DNA from: Bacillus sp. FJAT-28004
GTDB taxonomy: Bacteria > Bacillota > Bacilli > Paenibacillales > Paenibacillaceae
Assembly: GCF_001280845.1 (NCBI RefSeq)
Contig: NZ_LGHP01000002.1
Coordinates: 713,439 to 777,438, forward strand
Direction: 5' to 3'
DNA: 64,000 nucleotides
Positions 53,636 to 61,441 of the stretch are shown in pieces. Both the position numbers and the translations under genes were made by a program. The notes below the pieces were generated by a model. It was given only the letters and a program-made list of their open reading frames with translations, did not search any database and was not told where the DNA came from. Every line of letters starts with the position of its first letter. Position 1 is the stretch's first letter.

Positions 53636-53887
53636 TTACTTACGCTTCTTTTTTTGGAATTTTCGAGTTAGATTAACCGATATTGATCTTAAATCGGAGG
53701 AATCTTGACTAGAGTCGCTATTATCGCTGCTGCTGCTGCTTCCGCTTCCGCTGTCACTGCTGCTAGAATCACTGCTGCTTCCTTGTCCGGATACCGATTT
53801 TACGTTGATGTTTATTCTTCCGACATTCCCAAAAATAATCGTGCCTTCATTTCTTTCAATGATGATACGTCCCAACTCGCATCCCAT
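53636..53887 (-). CDS. Serine/aspartate-rich small protein, possibly spore-associated, 83 aa
   Basis: The first 35 residues (MGCELGRIIIERNEGTIIFG, NVGRININVKS) look like a short beta-strand region. The middle is a low-complexity Ser/Asp/Gly tract (36-65) coded by reiterated trinucleotides, and the end is basic (RKFQKKKRK). The ribosome site (AAAGGGA) is distant. The ordered hydrophobic pattern at the front suggests a real gene, perhaps a spore coat component, but no family is recognised. Confidence 0.45.
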   Translation of the reverse strand: MGCELGRIIIERNEGTIIFGNVGRININVKSVSGQGSSSDSSSSDSGSGSSSSSDNSDSSQDSSDLRSISVNLTRKFQKKKRK

Positions 53888-54213
53888 ATAAGCTCAGCAT
53901 CCCTTTCTTTCATCACTATATAAATCAGCTTGACTGTATTTGGTTCTTATTGACTATTCTATGAATGGACGGGTAGATAGGTATTGGCTATTTGTAGAGT
54001 TACAGAAGCCTTTTTTTATATGCTTTATCGCAGTCTTCAATTAGATTCGGTTTGTTTTGCGCATGTGCAACAAAATTAGTTCATTCAAACTCTATTGGAG
54101 CCTGGTAAGATTTCTTACGTAAGGCAAGACTGTTTCTCTAGACCCACATGATTATCGTTTTGTATAATGACACGGTACCTTTAAGGCTATAGGAGATAGG
54201 AAGTGCTCACAGA

Positions 54214-55131
54214 TTGACTACTCAAATGGAAGCAACAAACAGGCAATCATCTTTTGCTATTTGGACCAGCTTAATTAGCAATATTCTATTAACCGCTATG
54301 AAACTTATTGTTGGTCTGCTATTTGGCAGCCAAGTGCTTATTGCTGATGGCGTTCATAACGCAGGAGATGTATTTGCAACTGCAGCCGCATTGGTTTCAA
54401 TGATGATTTCAAAGCGGCCACCGGATGAGGATCATCCGTATGGACACGGTAAAGCTGAGGTCATTGGAGCGGGTATTGTAGCCGTTGTACTTGTCCTTGC
54501 TGCGCTCTACATGGGCTACCACTCGGTGCTGGCAATGATGGAACCGCCACATAAAGCTACACTGCTTGTCCTCATTGCAGCAGCCATTTCACTCGTATGG
54601 AAACAGTGGCTATACGTTTACACTATGCGTATTGGCAAAAATACGAATAGCAGCGGCTTAATTGCAACTGCATATGACCATTTAGCTGATGTTTATGCAT
54701 CCCTTGCGGCAGTTATTGGCATTGCTCTAGCAATGCTTGGTGAACGTTATAATATTCAGATTCTAAAATATGGCGATCCCTTCGCGGGAATCATCGTAGC
54801 CTATTTTGTCCTCAAACTGGCGATTCAAATGGGAAGAACCTCAATTGACGTATTGATGGAGAAAAATATTGATGAAGATCGCATGGAGCAAATTTCCGAG
54901 CTAGTTCAGTCCATACCTGAAGTGAAGAGAATTGATAGAATCCGGGGTAGAGAGCACGGTCATTACATCATTGTGGATGTAAGGGTAGGGATCCCGGCTG
55001 AATTAAGCGTACAAGAGGGTCATGACATTAGCAGGGAAATAAAACGGGTTATCCAAGCGCGAAACCCAATTGTTGAAGAGGTTCTGGTTCATTTAAATCC
55101 ATGGTACAAGGAAAATACTATAAAAGAGTAA
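54214..55131 (+). CDS. Cation diffusion facilitator transporter, 305 aa
   Basis: Six membrane helices with the metal sites ADGVHNAGDVF (helix 2) and YDHLADVYAS (helix 5), the conserved DEDHPYGHGKAE loop, and a cytosolic C-terminal domain (about 215-300) with HDISREIKR. CDF proteins export Zn, Mn, Fe or Cd. The start is TTG 54214 behind GGAAG. Bases 53888-54213 contain no other gene; a TATAAT-like hexamer near 54160 is the only notable sequence. Confidence 0.92.
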   Translation: MTTQMEATNRQSSFAIWTSLISNILLTAMKLIVGLLFGSQVLIADGVHNAGDVFATAAALVSMMISKRPPDEDHPYGHGKAEVIGAGIVAVVLVLAALYMGYHSVLAMMEPPHKATLLVLIAAAISLVWKQWLYVYTMRIGKNTNSSGLIATAYDHLADVYASLAAVIGIALAMLGERYNIQILKYGDPFAGIIVAYFVLKLAIQMGRTSIDVLMEKNIDEDRMEQISELVQSIPEVKRIDRIRGREHGHYIIVDVRVGIPAELSVQEGHDISREIKRVIQARNPIVEEVLVHLNPWYKENTIKE

Positions 55132-55151
55132 TGGTTTGTTAATAGGATACG

Positions 55152-55187
55152 ATAACGGGAAACGGGTGCTGAGGCAGCCGTTTTTTA
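55152..55187 (+). terminator. Terminator with left edge of the dispersed repeat
   Basis: GATAACGGGAAACGGG is the repeat's left edge; AACGG...GCTG pairs with CAGCCGTT with a small bulge, then TTTTT. Ends the CDF gene. Confidence 0.6.
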
Positions 55188-55292
55188 TATCATTCCTAAA
55201 ATGTGCTATTTGATTTGAGCATTTTAACGCAACAAAGGTTCCTAATCATCCGTCAATATTTTGTTCGTATTATTAACATACGGAGGGTATAG

Positions 55293-55409
55293 ATGAGGAA
55301 ACCATTAATGAGCAAGGTTATCGTGATCGCATTACTTATTGCTTGTTGTATTCCCCTTCTTTTATGTTGGTGGTTGTTCAACATCCTTAGTTCTCCAACG
55401 ATGCACTGA
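55293..55409 (+). CDS. Single-span small membrane protein, 38 aa
   Basis: ATG 55293 is five bases behind GGAGGG (55282-55287). The product MRKPLMSKVIVIALLIACCI... has three basic residues, then a 25-residue hydrophobic helix, then a polar end (SSPTMH) and TGA at 55407-55409. The strong ribosome site and the membrane-peptide shape support it. It precedes the GNAT gene by 37 bp and may be in its operon. Function unknown. Confidence 0.5.
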   Translation: MRKPLMSKVIVIALLIACCIPLLLCWWLFNILSSPTMH

Positions 55410-55446
55410 TCCCCTCGAGGATAGGGGTTATAGGAAGGGGATTTAT

Positions 55447-56004
55447 ATGAATTCAGGTTTTGCATTTAATGGGTTTCCGATTTTGAGAACGGAACGTGTC
55501 ACACTACGGAAAGTAGAAGATAAAGATCGTGATGATATTTTTGAACTATATTCAAACGAGGCAGTTGTTAAATATATGCCATTCACACCATTTATTACAG
55601 CAGAGGAAGCGATAAATGAGATGGATTGGTATCATGAGATTTTTAAGGCACAATCCGGATTAAGATGGATGATTGAACATAACGAGTCCAAAAAAGTGAT
55701 TGGAACATGCGGGTTTTTGAACTATGAAAAGATACATAATCGTGTAGAGATTGGTTATGACTTAACCCCGCGCTATTGGGGAAAGGGTATTATGACAGAA
55801 GTAGTGAAGTGTATCATGCATTTTGGATTTTTGACTATGAAGGTAAATAAAATCGAAGCGAAAGTGGAGCCGGAGAATGAAGCGTCCGTCCAATTAATGA
55901 ATAAGCTTGGCTTTCACAAAGAAGGTGTATTAAGGCAACATGAGTTTGAAAAAGGGAGATATATTGACCTTGCTATTTTCGCTAAATTGAAAAGTGAATA
56001 TTAA
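55447..56004 (+). CDS. GNAT acetyltransferase, RimJ/RimL type, 185 aa
   Basis: PILRTERVTLRKVEDKDRDD, the acetyl-CoA loop RYWGKGIMTEVVKCI and NEASVQLMNKLGFHKEGVLR define the family. The ATG at 55447 follows GGAAGGGG; the frame extends upstream to 55339 through the small membrane protein gene without homology. Confidence 0.9.
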   Translation: MNSGFAFNGFPILRTERVTLRKVEDKDRDDIFELYSNEAVVKYMPFTPFITAEEAINEMDWYHEIFKAQSGLRWMIEHNESKKVIGTCGFLNYEKIHNRVEIGYDLTPRYWGKGIMTEVVKCIMHFGFLTMKVNKIEAKVEPENEASVQLMNKLGFHKEGVLRQHEFEKGRYIDLAIFAKLKSEY

Positions 56005-56172
56005 CTCCTTTATTAGAGAGATTTTGCAAAAGTGCAGCCATAATTTAGATTCACAAAAAGGTAATGAACAGTAAACTTCAGTTATAGGTGTTCTTTATTA
56101 TGCAAGCTGCAAATGAGTAGTTTATGATGAATATTGTATATTCATGAAATCCAAATGAAGGAGTGATGTGGT

Positions 56173-56226
56173 ATGAAAAGTGTCCTATTTCAAATCATTG
56201 TTTTGTCCGAGAGGGAGATCACTTAG
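56173..56226 (+). CDS. Short reading frame, 17 codons, candidate leader peptide
   Basis: ATG 56173 lies behind AAGGAGTGATG (56158-56168) and reads MKSVLFQIIVLSEREIT then TAG. It ends 48 bp before the next GNAT gene. The good ribosome site is the only evidence. Confidence 0.25.
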   Translation: MKSVLFQIIVLSEREIT

Positions 56227-56274
56227 GAAAATCCAATACATGGTTTTTCCTGAAATACTAGGAGGAATCCAGAA

Positions 56275-56715
56275 ATGATTACACTACAAGCATTAGACCT
56301 TAGTAATTGGGAAGAATGTGCTCAGCTTAAACCGAAACCAGAGCAAGAAAAATATATTGCACCTAACATTTATTCAATCGCAGAAGTGCAGTTTTTAGAA
56401 GGATTTGTAACAAAGGCTATTTACAAAGATGATGATATGATTGGTTTTACGATGTTTGGGCTAGACCCTGATGACGGAAACTACTGGATTTACCGCTTTA
56501 TGATTGATGGCAAATTTCAAGGACATGGCCATGCTTATAAGGCTATGTTACTCGTTATTGATGAAATAAGAAGAACCAGTGATCGGACTGATGTTATCGT
56601 GCTTGGGTATAAGCCAGATAATGAACAAGCGAGGAAGCTTTATACAAAATCAGGTTTTAGAGAAGCAGGGCTAGCTCCATGGGGGGAAATACTTGCGAAG
56701 TATAGTTTTACGTAA
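56275..56715 (+). CDS. GNAT acetyltransferase, diamine/spermidine type (BltD-like), 146 aa
   Basis: LDLSNWEECAQLKPKPEQEK, IAPNIYSIAEVQF and the acetyl-CoA motif MIDGKFQGHGHAYKAMLLV resemble B. subtilis BltD/PaiA polyamine acetyltransferases. TAGGAGGAATCC is the ribosome site. A perfect hairpin follows at 56752. Polyamine specificity is inferred. Confidence 0.85.
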   Translation: MITLQALDLSNWEECAQLKPKPEQEKYIAPNIYSIAEVQFLEGFVTKAIYKDDDMIGFTMFGLDPDDGNYWIYRFMIDGKFQGHGHAYKAMLLVIDEIRRTSDRTDVIVLGYKPDNEQARKLYTKSGFREAGLAPWGEILAKYSFT

Positions 56716-56751
56716 TCAGATCACAAATAACGAAAAACAAATTTCATGAAT

Positions 56752-56787
56752 AAAGGCTGCCGGCTTTACCTAGACGGCAGCCTTTAC
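56752..56787. terminator. Perfect 11-bp hairpin
   Basis: AAAGGCTGCCG (56752-56762) pairs with CGGCAGCCTTT (56775-56785). The core matches the dispersed repeat hairpins. Confidence 0.7.
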
Positions 56788-56885
56788 TACATGAATAAGG
56801 ATATACAAAAACGAACGTTAAGGAGAATGATTCTTATACCATACGAACAATATGCTGAACAGGCAATAAAGTGGAGGGGAAGCTG

Positions 56886-57770
56886 ATGAAAAATTACGTT
56901 GAAGCATTACAATTTAAATTAAAATGTTTCCAATATCATTATGATCGAGCACTAGATGCGTTGGATCGTTTAAATAAAGATAATCTACATATATTTATTA
57001 GTGAGTTTTGTGCCATGATGGAAGTGATGTGGAGCAGTATCCAGCTAGCAAGAACATGCGCGTATAAACAAAATGAAGTTGAATTAAATGTGTTCATGAA
57101 AACGCTTGAGGGTCCAATGATGGATGAGTTAAATTATATCAATCAATGGATTGAAGCCAATCGAGTTGAAAATGTGTTTCTTATTTTAGATGATCAGACG
57201 ATTCATATTAAACCTATACTAAAGCGGAGGGGAGTTGCTTATTTTGAGGAAAGAGGCTTAATCCCTTATTTTAAAGAAGTGAAAGTGTTTGCTGATGAAA
57301 TAATCGATGAATTTATGAAGATTTATGATGAGAGCGCTGTTAGGTTTGATCAATCTTGGAGAACCGTAGATATGCATCGGTCTTCATTTATATGTAAAGA
57401 ATGTGGTGCATTAGTGACAAGCATATTGAGTCATTTGGGTAACTTATGTGGGATTACATCTAAAGTAATGGAAAGCTTCCTCCCAAGCTCAACAACGTAT
57501 GTATATGGTCATGAGGTGATAAGAGCTGATTTGCTTCCTTGGAGCGGAGTAAATGAAATTCAAGAGGATGAAGTCATCATTCCAATTGAGGGTTTATATT
57601 TCAATACGAGGAAAGAGCCAGCAGGCGGCTGTTGCGGCTCCGATTCATCCGTCTTTAATATATTTTGCGAAAGTGGACATCCGATAGGTAAAGAAGCCGC
57701 TGACTGTTATATGCCACATTTTATACGGATACCATTAGATCGGGTTAAAAGAAAAGAAACTTTAAGTTAA
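56886..57770 (+). CDS. Cysteine-containing protein of unknown function, 294 aa
   Basis: I do not recognise the family. The first ~150 residues are helical (YVEALQFKLKCFQYHYDRAL). The C-terminal half has paired cysteines (FICKECGALV, GGCCGSDSSVFNIFCESGHP) and may bind zinc. The start at 56886 is behind GGAGGGG; the GTG at 56871 overlaps that site. The next gene begins 33 bp later, so the two may be an operon. Confidence 0.65.
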   Translation: MKNYVEALQFKLKCFQYHYDRALDALDRLNKDNLHIFISEFCAMMEVMWSSIQLARTCAYKQNEVELNVFMKTLEGPMMDELNYINQWIEANRVENVFLILDDQTIHIKPILKRRGVAYFEERGLIPYFKEVKVFADEIIDEFMKIYDESAVRFDQSWRTVDMHRSSFICKECGALVTSILSHLGNLCGITSKVMESFLPSSTTYVYGHEVIRADLLPWSGVNEIQEDEVIIPIEGLYFNTRKEPAGGCCGSDSSVFNIFCESGHPIGKEAADCYMPHFIRIPLDRVKRKETLS

Positions 57771-57802
57771 CTTATCGTTTTGATGAATGAGGGGGATATG
57801 AG

Positions 57803-58501
57803 ATGACCATGCCTACTAACAATCAATTATCAAGAAAGAAGATTAGAGCCATTATTACTGGTGCTACGGGAATGGTTGGAGAAGGTGTTTTGCATGAAAG
57901 TCTTAATCACTCCGATGTAGAACGGGTATTAGTCATTAATCGTAAGCCTTGCGGCGTAACTCATCCGAAGCTAACGGAAATTGTACAGCCGAACCTCTTT
58001 GATTTATCGAGTATTGAATCACAGTTAAGCGACTACAATGCCTGTTTCTTTTGTTTAGGGGTATCGTCGGTAGGCATGAGTGAAGCTAAATACAGCAGGA
58101 TTACCTATGATTTAACCTTATATATAGCCAATCTGCTTTCAGGATTAAACCCGGAGATGGTTTTTTGTTACGTCACTGCAGGTGGAACGGACAACACTGA
58201 ACAAGGTAAAAGCATGTGGGCACGAGTGAAAGGAAAGACGGAGAACCATCTGCTGCAGCTGCCATTCAAAGGAGCTTATATGTTTAGACCAGGTTACATA
58301 CATCCGACAAAGGGATTAAAAAACGTCCATCGATTTTATGCGGTATTAACCTGGTTGTACCCTGTTTTGCGGCCCATTTTTCCGAAGCATGTCATTACGT
58401 TAAGAGAACTGGGCAAAGCGATGATTCACATCGTTAACGATGGGTATGAAACTTCCATATTAGAAAGTAAAGATATGGCGAAGGCTGCTAAATTGCCATA
58501 A
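57803..58501 (+). CDS. NAD(P)-binding Rossmann protein (extended SDR type), 232 aa
   Basis: The nucleotide loop ITGATGMVGEGVLHE opens the domain, followed by VLVINRKPCG and FFCLGVSSVGMSE; the YVTAGGTDNTEQGKSMWARV region replaces a classical YxxxK with K-rich text. Such small atypical SDRs are often called epimerases or oxidoreductase homologues without known substrate. GAGGGGGATATGAG is the ribosome site. A terminator follows. Confidence 0.85.
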   Translation: MTMPTNNQLSRKKIRAIITGATGMVGEGVLHESLNHSDVERVLVINRKPCGVTHPKLTEIVQPNLFDLSSIESQLSDYNACFFCLGVSSVGMSEAKYSRITYDLTLYIANLLSGLNPEMVFCYVTAGGTDNTEQGKSMWARVKGKTENHLLQLPFKGAYMFRPGYIHPTKGLKNVHRFYAVLTWLYPVLRPIFPKHVITLRELGKAMIHIVNDGYETSILESKDMAKAAKLP

Positions 58502-58528
58502 AGCTATGAATGGAGAAAAATAATAGGC

Positions 58529-58557
58529 AAGGCCTCTACAACAATCAGAGGCCTTAC
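58529..58557. terminator. Terminator between convergent genes
   Basis: AAGGCCTCT (58529-58537) pairs with AGAGGCCTT (58547-58555). Confidence 0.7.
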
Positions 58558-58591
58558 CTATGTCGGAGCTGTACCAACTCATGCTGCTGCT

Positions 58592-58780
58592 TTATCCAAT
58601 AACAGCATCCACTCGTGATTGCTCAGCATTTAAGCACCGTTTGCATACGGTGATCGAAGATCCGCTCTTTGTCGCTCTCGGATATAGCAATTTGATTCTA
58701 GTACGGCTGCAAGTAGGGCAGGTGCCCCTGCCGCGTGAAGGAAGCTTCCATAAGGTACGTCCTCTTTTTGATTTTGCCAT
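58592..58780 (-). CDS. Small zinc-ribbon protein, 62 aa
   Basis: A very basic protein with CPTC (residues 21-24) and CKRC (46-49), the spacing of a zinc ribbon, as in ribosome-associated or transcription-associated small proteins. An excellent ribosome site, AAAGGAGGAG, lies six bases before the ATG at 58780, which confirms the strand against the longer plus-strand frame. The basic N-terminus (AKSKRGRTLWKLPSRGRG) would suit RNA binding. Bases 58781-59202 show no other convincing gene. Confidence 0.75.
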   Translation of the reverse strand: MAKSKRGRTLWKLPSRGRGTCPTCSRTRIKLLYPRATKSGSSITVCKRCLNAEQSRVDAVIG

Positions 58781-59202
58781 CGGTTACTCCTCCTTTCAGC
58801 TTAAATTCTTGTTAAACTGCTCTTCAACTTCGATGTGTGGTACAGGCTTGGCTTACTCACTTTATCGCCCCCCAATGTTTCAATAACTGTATTTTAATTC
58901 CTTTTCGGGTGGTTTGGATAGGTAAAAAATGGTTATAATTGAACTGTTTCTTTTTGTTCCCTATTTTCATTCAAGCAGCACACATAATCACTATGATGAT
59001 CATTTTTGAAGTCATTGTTGCAATTCGGCGTGCTTTTATGTAAAAATCTAGATAGATTCACATTAGGCTTTGGAAGATTAAGGATAGAACCGACAACGAG
59101 TGTAGTAGAGACAGCGAAACTATTCGCATTAGGCATAACTCTCAACACTCGTTTTTTGTTTATTTATAAGCAAAAATTTTTAAAAGAGGAGACTGAACCA
59201 TT

Positions 59203-59727
59203 ATGATAATTGAAACGAAAATCGTCGAGAAACCTGCTTTTACCGTCGTAGGCATTACCGAAACGATCCAATTTGATTCGTCTTTGCCAGCATCGGAGAA
59301 TACGATTGCCAAGTTGTGGGGCCGATTCGGCAAGCGGATTCCTGAAGTTTCAGGTCAACTCGGCTGGCGCAGCTTCGGACTGATGCTGCAAAACCCATCA
59401 AATCCGCCAGGTGCTCCGTTCGACTATACAGCCGCTGTCCAAATTAATGAAGTCGGCGACATTCCAGAAGGAATGATCCTTATCGAAGTGCCGGCTGCGC
59501 GCTATATCGTGTTAACTCTTCGTGGTCCGCTTGACGGAATCAGCGATGGATTTGGCCATTTCTGGGGACACTTACTTCCGAACAGCCCTTACGAATACGA
59601 CGGAGGAATTGGAACAGGAAAATATGAATTCGAATTTTATGACCAGCGATACACACAGCCGGATGATTCGAATTCAGAGATTGATCTGTATTTCCCAATC
59701 CGCGCGAAAGAAACTGAATTGAAATAA
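59203..59727 (+). CDS. GyrI-like/AraC effector-binding domain protein, 174 aa
   Basis: ETKIVEKPAFTVVGITETIQ, KLWGRFGKRIPEV and the C-terminal YEFEFYDQRY...EIDLYFPI are the GyrI-like (BacA/SOUL-type small-molecule-binding) fold. AAAGAGGAGACTG precedes the ATG. A second protein of the same fold follows 49 bp later. They may bind hydrophobic ligands or gyrase; no evidence decides. Confidence 0.85.
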   Translation: MIIETKIVEKPAFTVVGITETIQFDSSLPASENTIAKLWGRFGKRIPEVSGQLGWRSFGLMLQNPSNPPGAPFDYTAAVQINEVGDIPEGMILIEVPAARYIVLTLRGPLDGISDGFGHFWGHLLPNSPYEYDGGIGTGKYEFEFYDQRYTQPDDSNSEIDLYFPIRAKETELK

Positions 59728-59776
59728 TTGGATATACCGAATGAATGGTATGTGAGCGTTGTAAAAGTTAAAGAGG

Positions 59777-60313
59777 ATGAAGGGAGAGGTTAGTCTGCAA
59801 GAGGAGATCGTGATAGAGCTGGTAGAAGTAGCGCCATTCAAGGCGCTCGCAGTACGGACAGGGATGACGCCTGACAAGAGCGGTACGCGAGTGGCATGGA
59901 GCAAGTTAATGGAGCATGTTCCGCTTGATGATGTGCGGTTGACTGCAGAACCTTCGGCGTTTGTCTTCATACCACAGCAGCAATGGGACCAGGAAGTTGA
60001 TACGCTTTGGGTCGGTCTAGAGGTTCAAGAGTTCGGCATAGTACCGGAAGGCGTTGAGATGTTGGAGGTAAGTGGCGGGTTGAGCGCGAGTGCCCGCGTT
60101 TATGGGAACGAGGCGAGCATGTGGAGAGTATATGAAGCGATGTTCTCATGGCTGGAGCAGACACCAGACTACGAGCTTGATAAGCAGGATGGTGTGCTCG
60201 GTATGGAGACGGTTCCGCTAGAACCACATAACGCCTTGACGATCCCTTATGCAGAAATCGAGACCTTCAATTTCACAATGCTGTATCCTGTTCGGAAGAA
60301 GCAGGTTAGGTGA
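59777..60313 (+). CDS. GyrI-like domain protein, second copy, 178 aa
   Basis: The same fold as its neighbour (VEVAPFKALAVRTGMTPDKS, LWVGLEVQEFGIVPEGVEML, FNFTMLYPV) but low identity. The start is uncertain: ATG 59777 has no spacing to its ribosome site. A CTG at 59795 (six bases behind GGGAGAGG) would fit better. A strong terminator follows at 60340. Confidence 0.82.
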   Translation: MKGEVSLQEEIVIELVEVAPFKALAVRTGMTPDKSGTRVAWSKLMEHVPLDDVRLTAEPSAFVFIPQQQWDQEVDTLWVGLEVQEFGIVPEGVEMLEVSGGLSASARVYGNEASMWRVYEAMFSWLEQTPDYELDKQDGVLGMETVPLEPHNALTIPYAEIETFNFTMLYPVRKKQVR

Positions 60314-60339
60314 CGCGTAGTCGTTCTTTACCTGTATTT

Positions 60340-60369
60340 AAGGCCCTCCCAGAAAACGGAGGGCCTTTT
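60340..60369. terminator. Strong bidirectional terminator
   Basis: AAGGCCCTCC (60340-60349) pairs with GGAGGGCCTT (60358-60367), then TT. It serves the GyrI-like gene and the convergent SASP gene. Confidence 0.85.
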
Positions 60370-60378
60370 GGCTGTTGT

Positions 60379-60594
60379 TTAGAAGTTGCGTTGACCTAAT
60401 TGTTGTTCAGCAATTTGAACGAGCTTTTTCGTAATATATCCACCGATAGAACCTGCATCACGAGTCGATAGGTTACCGTTGTATCCATCTTGTGAGAACG
60501 ATACACCTAATTGTTGTGCTGCTTCTGTTTTCAATTGTGCAATTGCTGCTTTTGCTTGCGGTACGACTAAAGTATTCGAGTTTCTTCTGCTCAT
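60379..60594 (-). CDS. Alpha/beta-type small acid-soluble spore protein, 71 aa
   Basis: The sequence (TLVVPQAKAAIAQLKTEAAQ, LGVSFSQDGYNGNLSTRDAG, SIGGYITKKLVQIAEQQLG) is a textbook alpha/beta SASP; the GPR protease region is in KTEAAQQLGV. It coats spore DNA. AAGGAGTGAT is the ribosome site. A sigma-G promoter lies upstream. Confidence 0.97.
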   Translation of the reverse strand: MSRRNSNTLVVPQAKAAIAQLKTEAAQQLGVSFSQDGYNGNLSTRDAGSIGGYITKKLVQIAEQQLGQRNF

Positions 60595-60624
60595 GTTTTA
60601 TCACTCCTTCATGGGATGTAAGGT

Positions 60625-60655
60625 TATTATGGTTTGTAAATTGTAAATGTATGCA
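60625..60655 (-). promoter_or_regulatory. Sigma-G promoter of the SASP gene
   Basis: On the minus strand, TGCATA (complement of 60650-60655) is followed after 18 bp by CATAATA (complement of 60625-60631). Both hexamers and the spacing match the forespore sigma-G consensus. Confidence 0.7.
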
Positions 60656-60771
60656 AGTTTAAAAACAGATTTTTCAGAAAAATTAAAATACCAAAAAAGA
60701 TGAGTATAATTAGTTTTAAATGAAGCAAATATTTGCTGTTTCGTTATGAAAAAGCTTAGGAGTGATGGTTA

Positions 60772-61320
60772 GTGAAAGGTGAAAAGATATTTCTGTCTCC
60801 CATAGAAATAAAGGATGCAGAAGAGCTGCTTGCAATTAGACTACGGAATTTTCATTTTTTCCAGCCGTTTGAGCCTATTCGGTCAGAGCATTATTTTACA
60901 ATCGATGAACAGAAAAGAATGATTGAATCAAGCTTACAAGCTGCGGCAAATGATCAAGGTTTTGTGTTTGGCGTGTTTCTTAACGAGACGAATAAGCTTA
61001 TTGGCAGAATAGAATTATCGGGCATCGCTCGAGGTCCGTTTCAAAATACGTATCTTGGTTACTTCCTTGATCAAGAGCATAATGGCAAAGGGTACGCAAC
61101 AGAAGCGGTTTCATTGTGCGTCAATTATGCTTTTACACAACTCGGCCTTCACCGAATTCAAGCGGGAGTCATGCCAAGAAATTTGCCATCGATTCGAGTT
61201 CTTGCAAAAGCAGGTTTTCGATACGAAGGGCTTGCCATAAAATATTTGAACATTAATGGAAAATGGGAAGATCATGCACTATATGCGATTGTTGCTGAAG
61301 ATAAGAATAGGGATGAATAA
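60772..61320 (+). CDS. GNAT acetyltransferase, RimJ type, 182 aa
   Basis: KIFLSPIEIKDAEELLAIRL, HNGKGYATEAVSLCVNYAFT and LPSIRVLAKAGFRYEGLAIK match the ribosomal-protein-alanine acetyltransferase group (YdaF/RimJ). The start is GTG 60772, six bases behind AGGAGTGA. It is divergent from the SASP gene. Confidence 0.9.
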   Translation: MKGEKIFLSPIEIKDAEELLAIRLRNFHFFQPFEPIRSEHYFTIDEQKRMIESSLQAAANDQGFVFGVFLNETNKLIGRIELSGIARGPFQNTYLGYFLDQEHNGKGYATEAVSLCVNYAFTQLGLHRIQAGVMPRNLPSIRVLAKAGFRYEGLAIKYLNINGKWEDHALYAIVAEDKNRDE

Positions 61321-61441
61321 ACGTGGCTAAAAGATCCTCACAGCAGTCCTCAAATATGGAAAATGTTTCAAATTCGCATATGGTGTTTATTAGCCTAATA
61401 GAATGAATTTAAACATACAAAGAATGGGGTAGTGATGATCA

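Noticed and set aside
58560..58886. 108-codon plus-strand frame
   Set aside because: Antisense to the well-supported zinc-ribbon gene, starts beside a terminator and has no ribosome site.
58933..59206. Opposed frames of 71 (minus) and 66 (plus) codons between the zinc-ribbon gene and the GyrI-like gene
   Set aside because: No good ribosome site on either strand and no family recognised, so I left both out; the minus-strand MPNANSFAVSTTLVVGSILN would be the better candidate.
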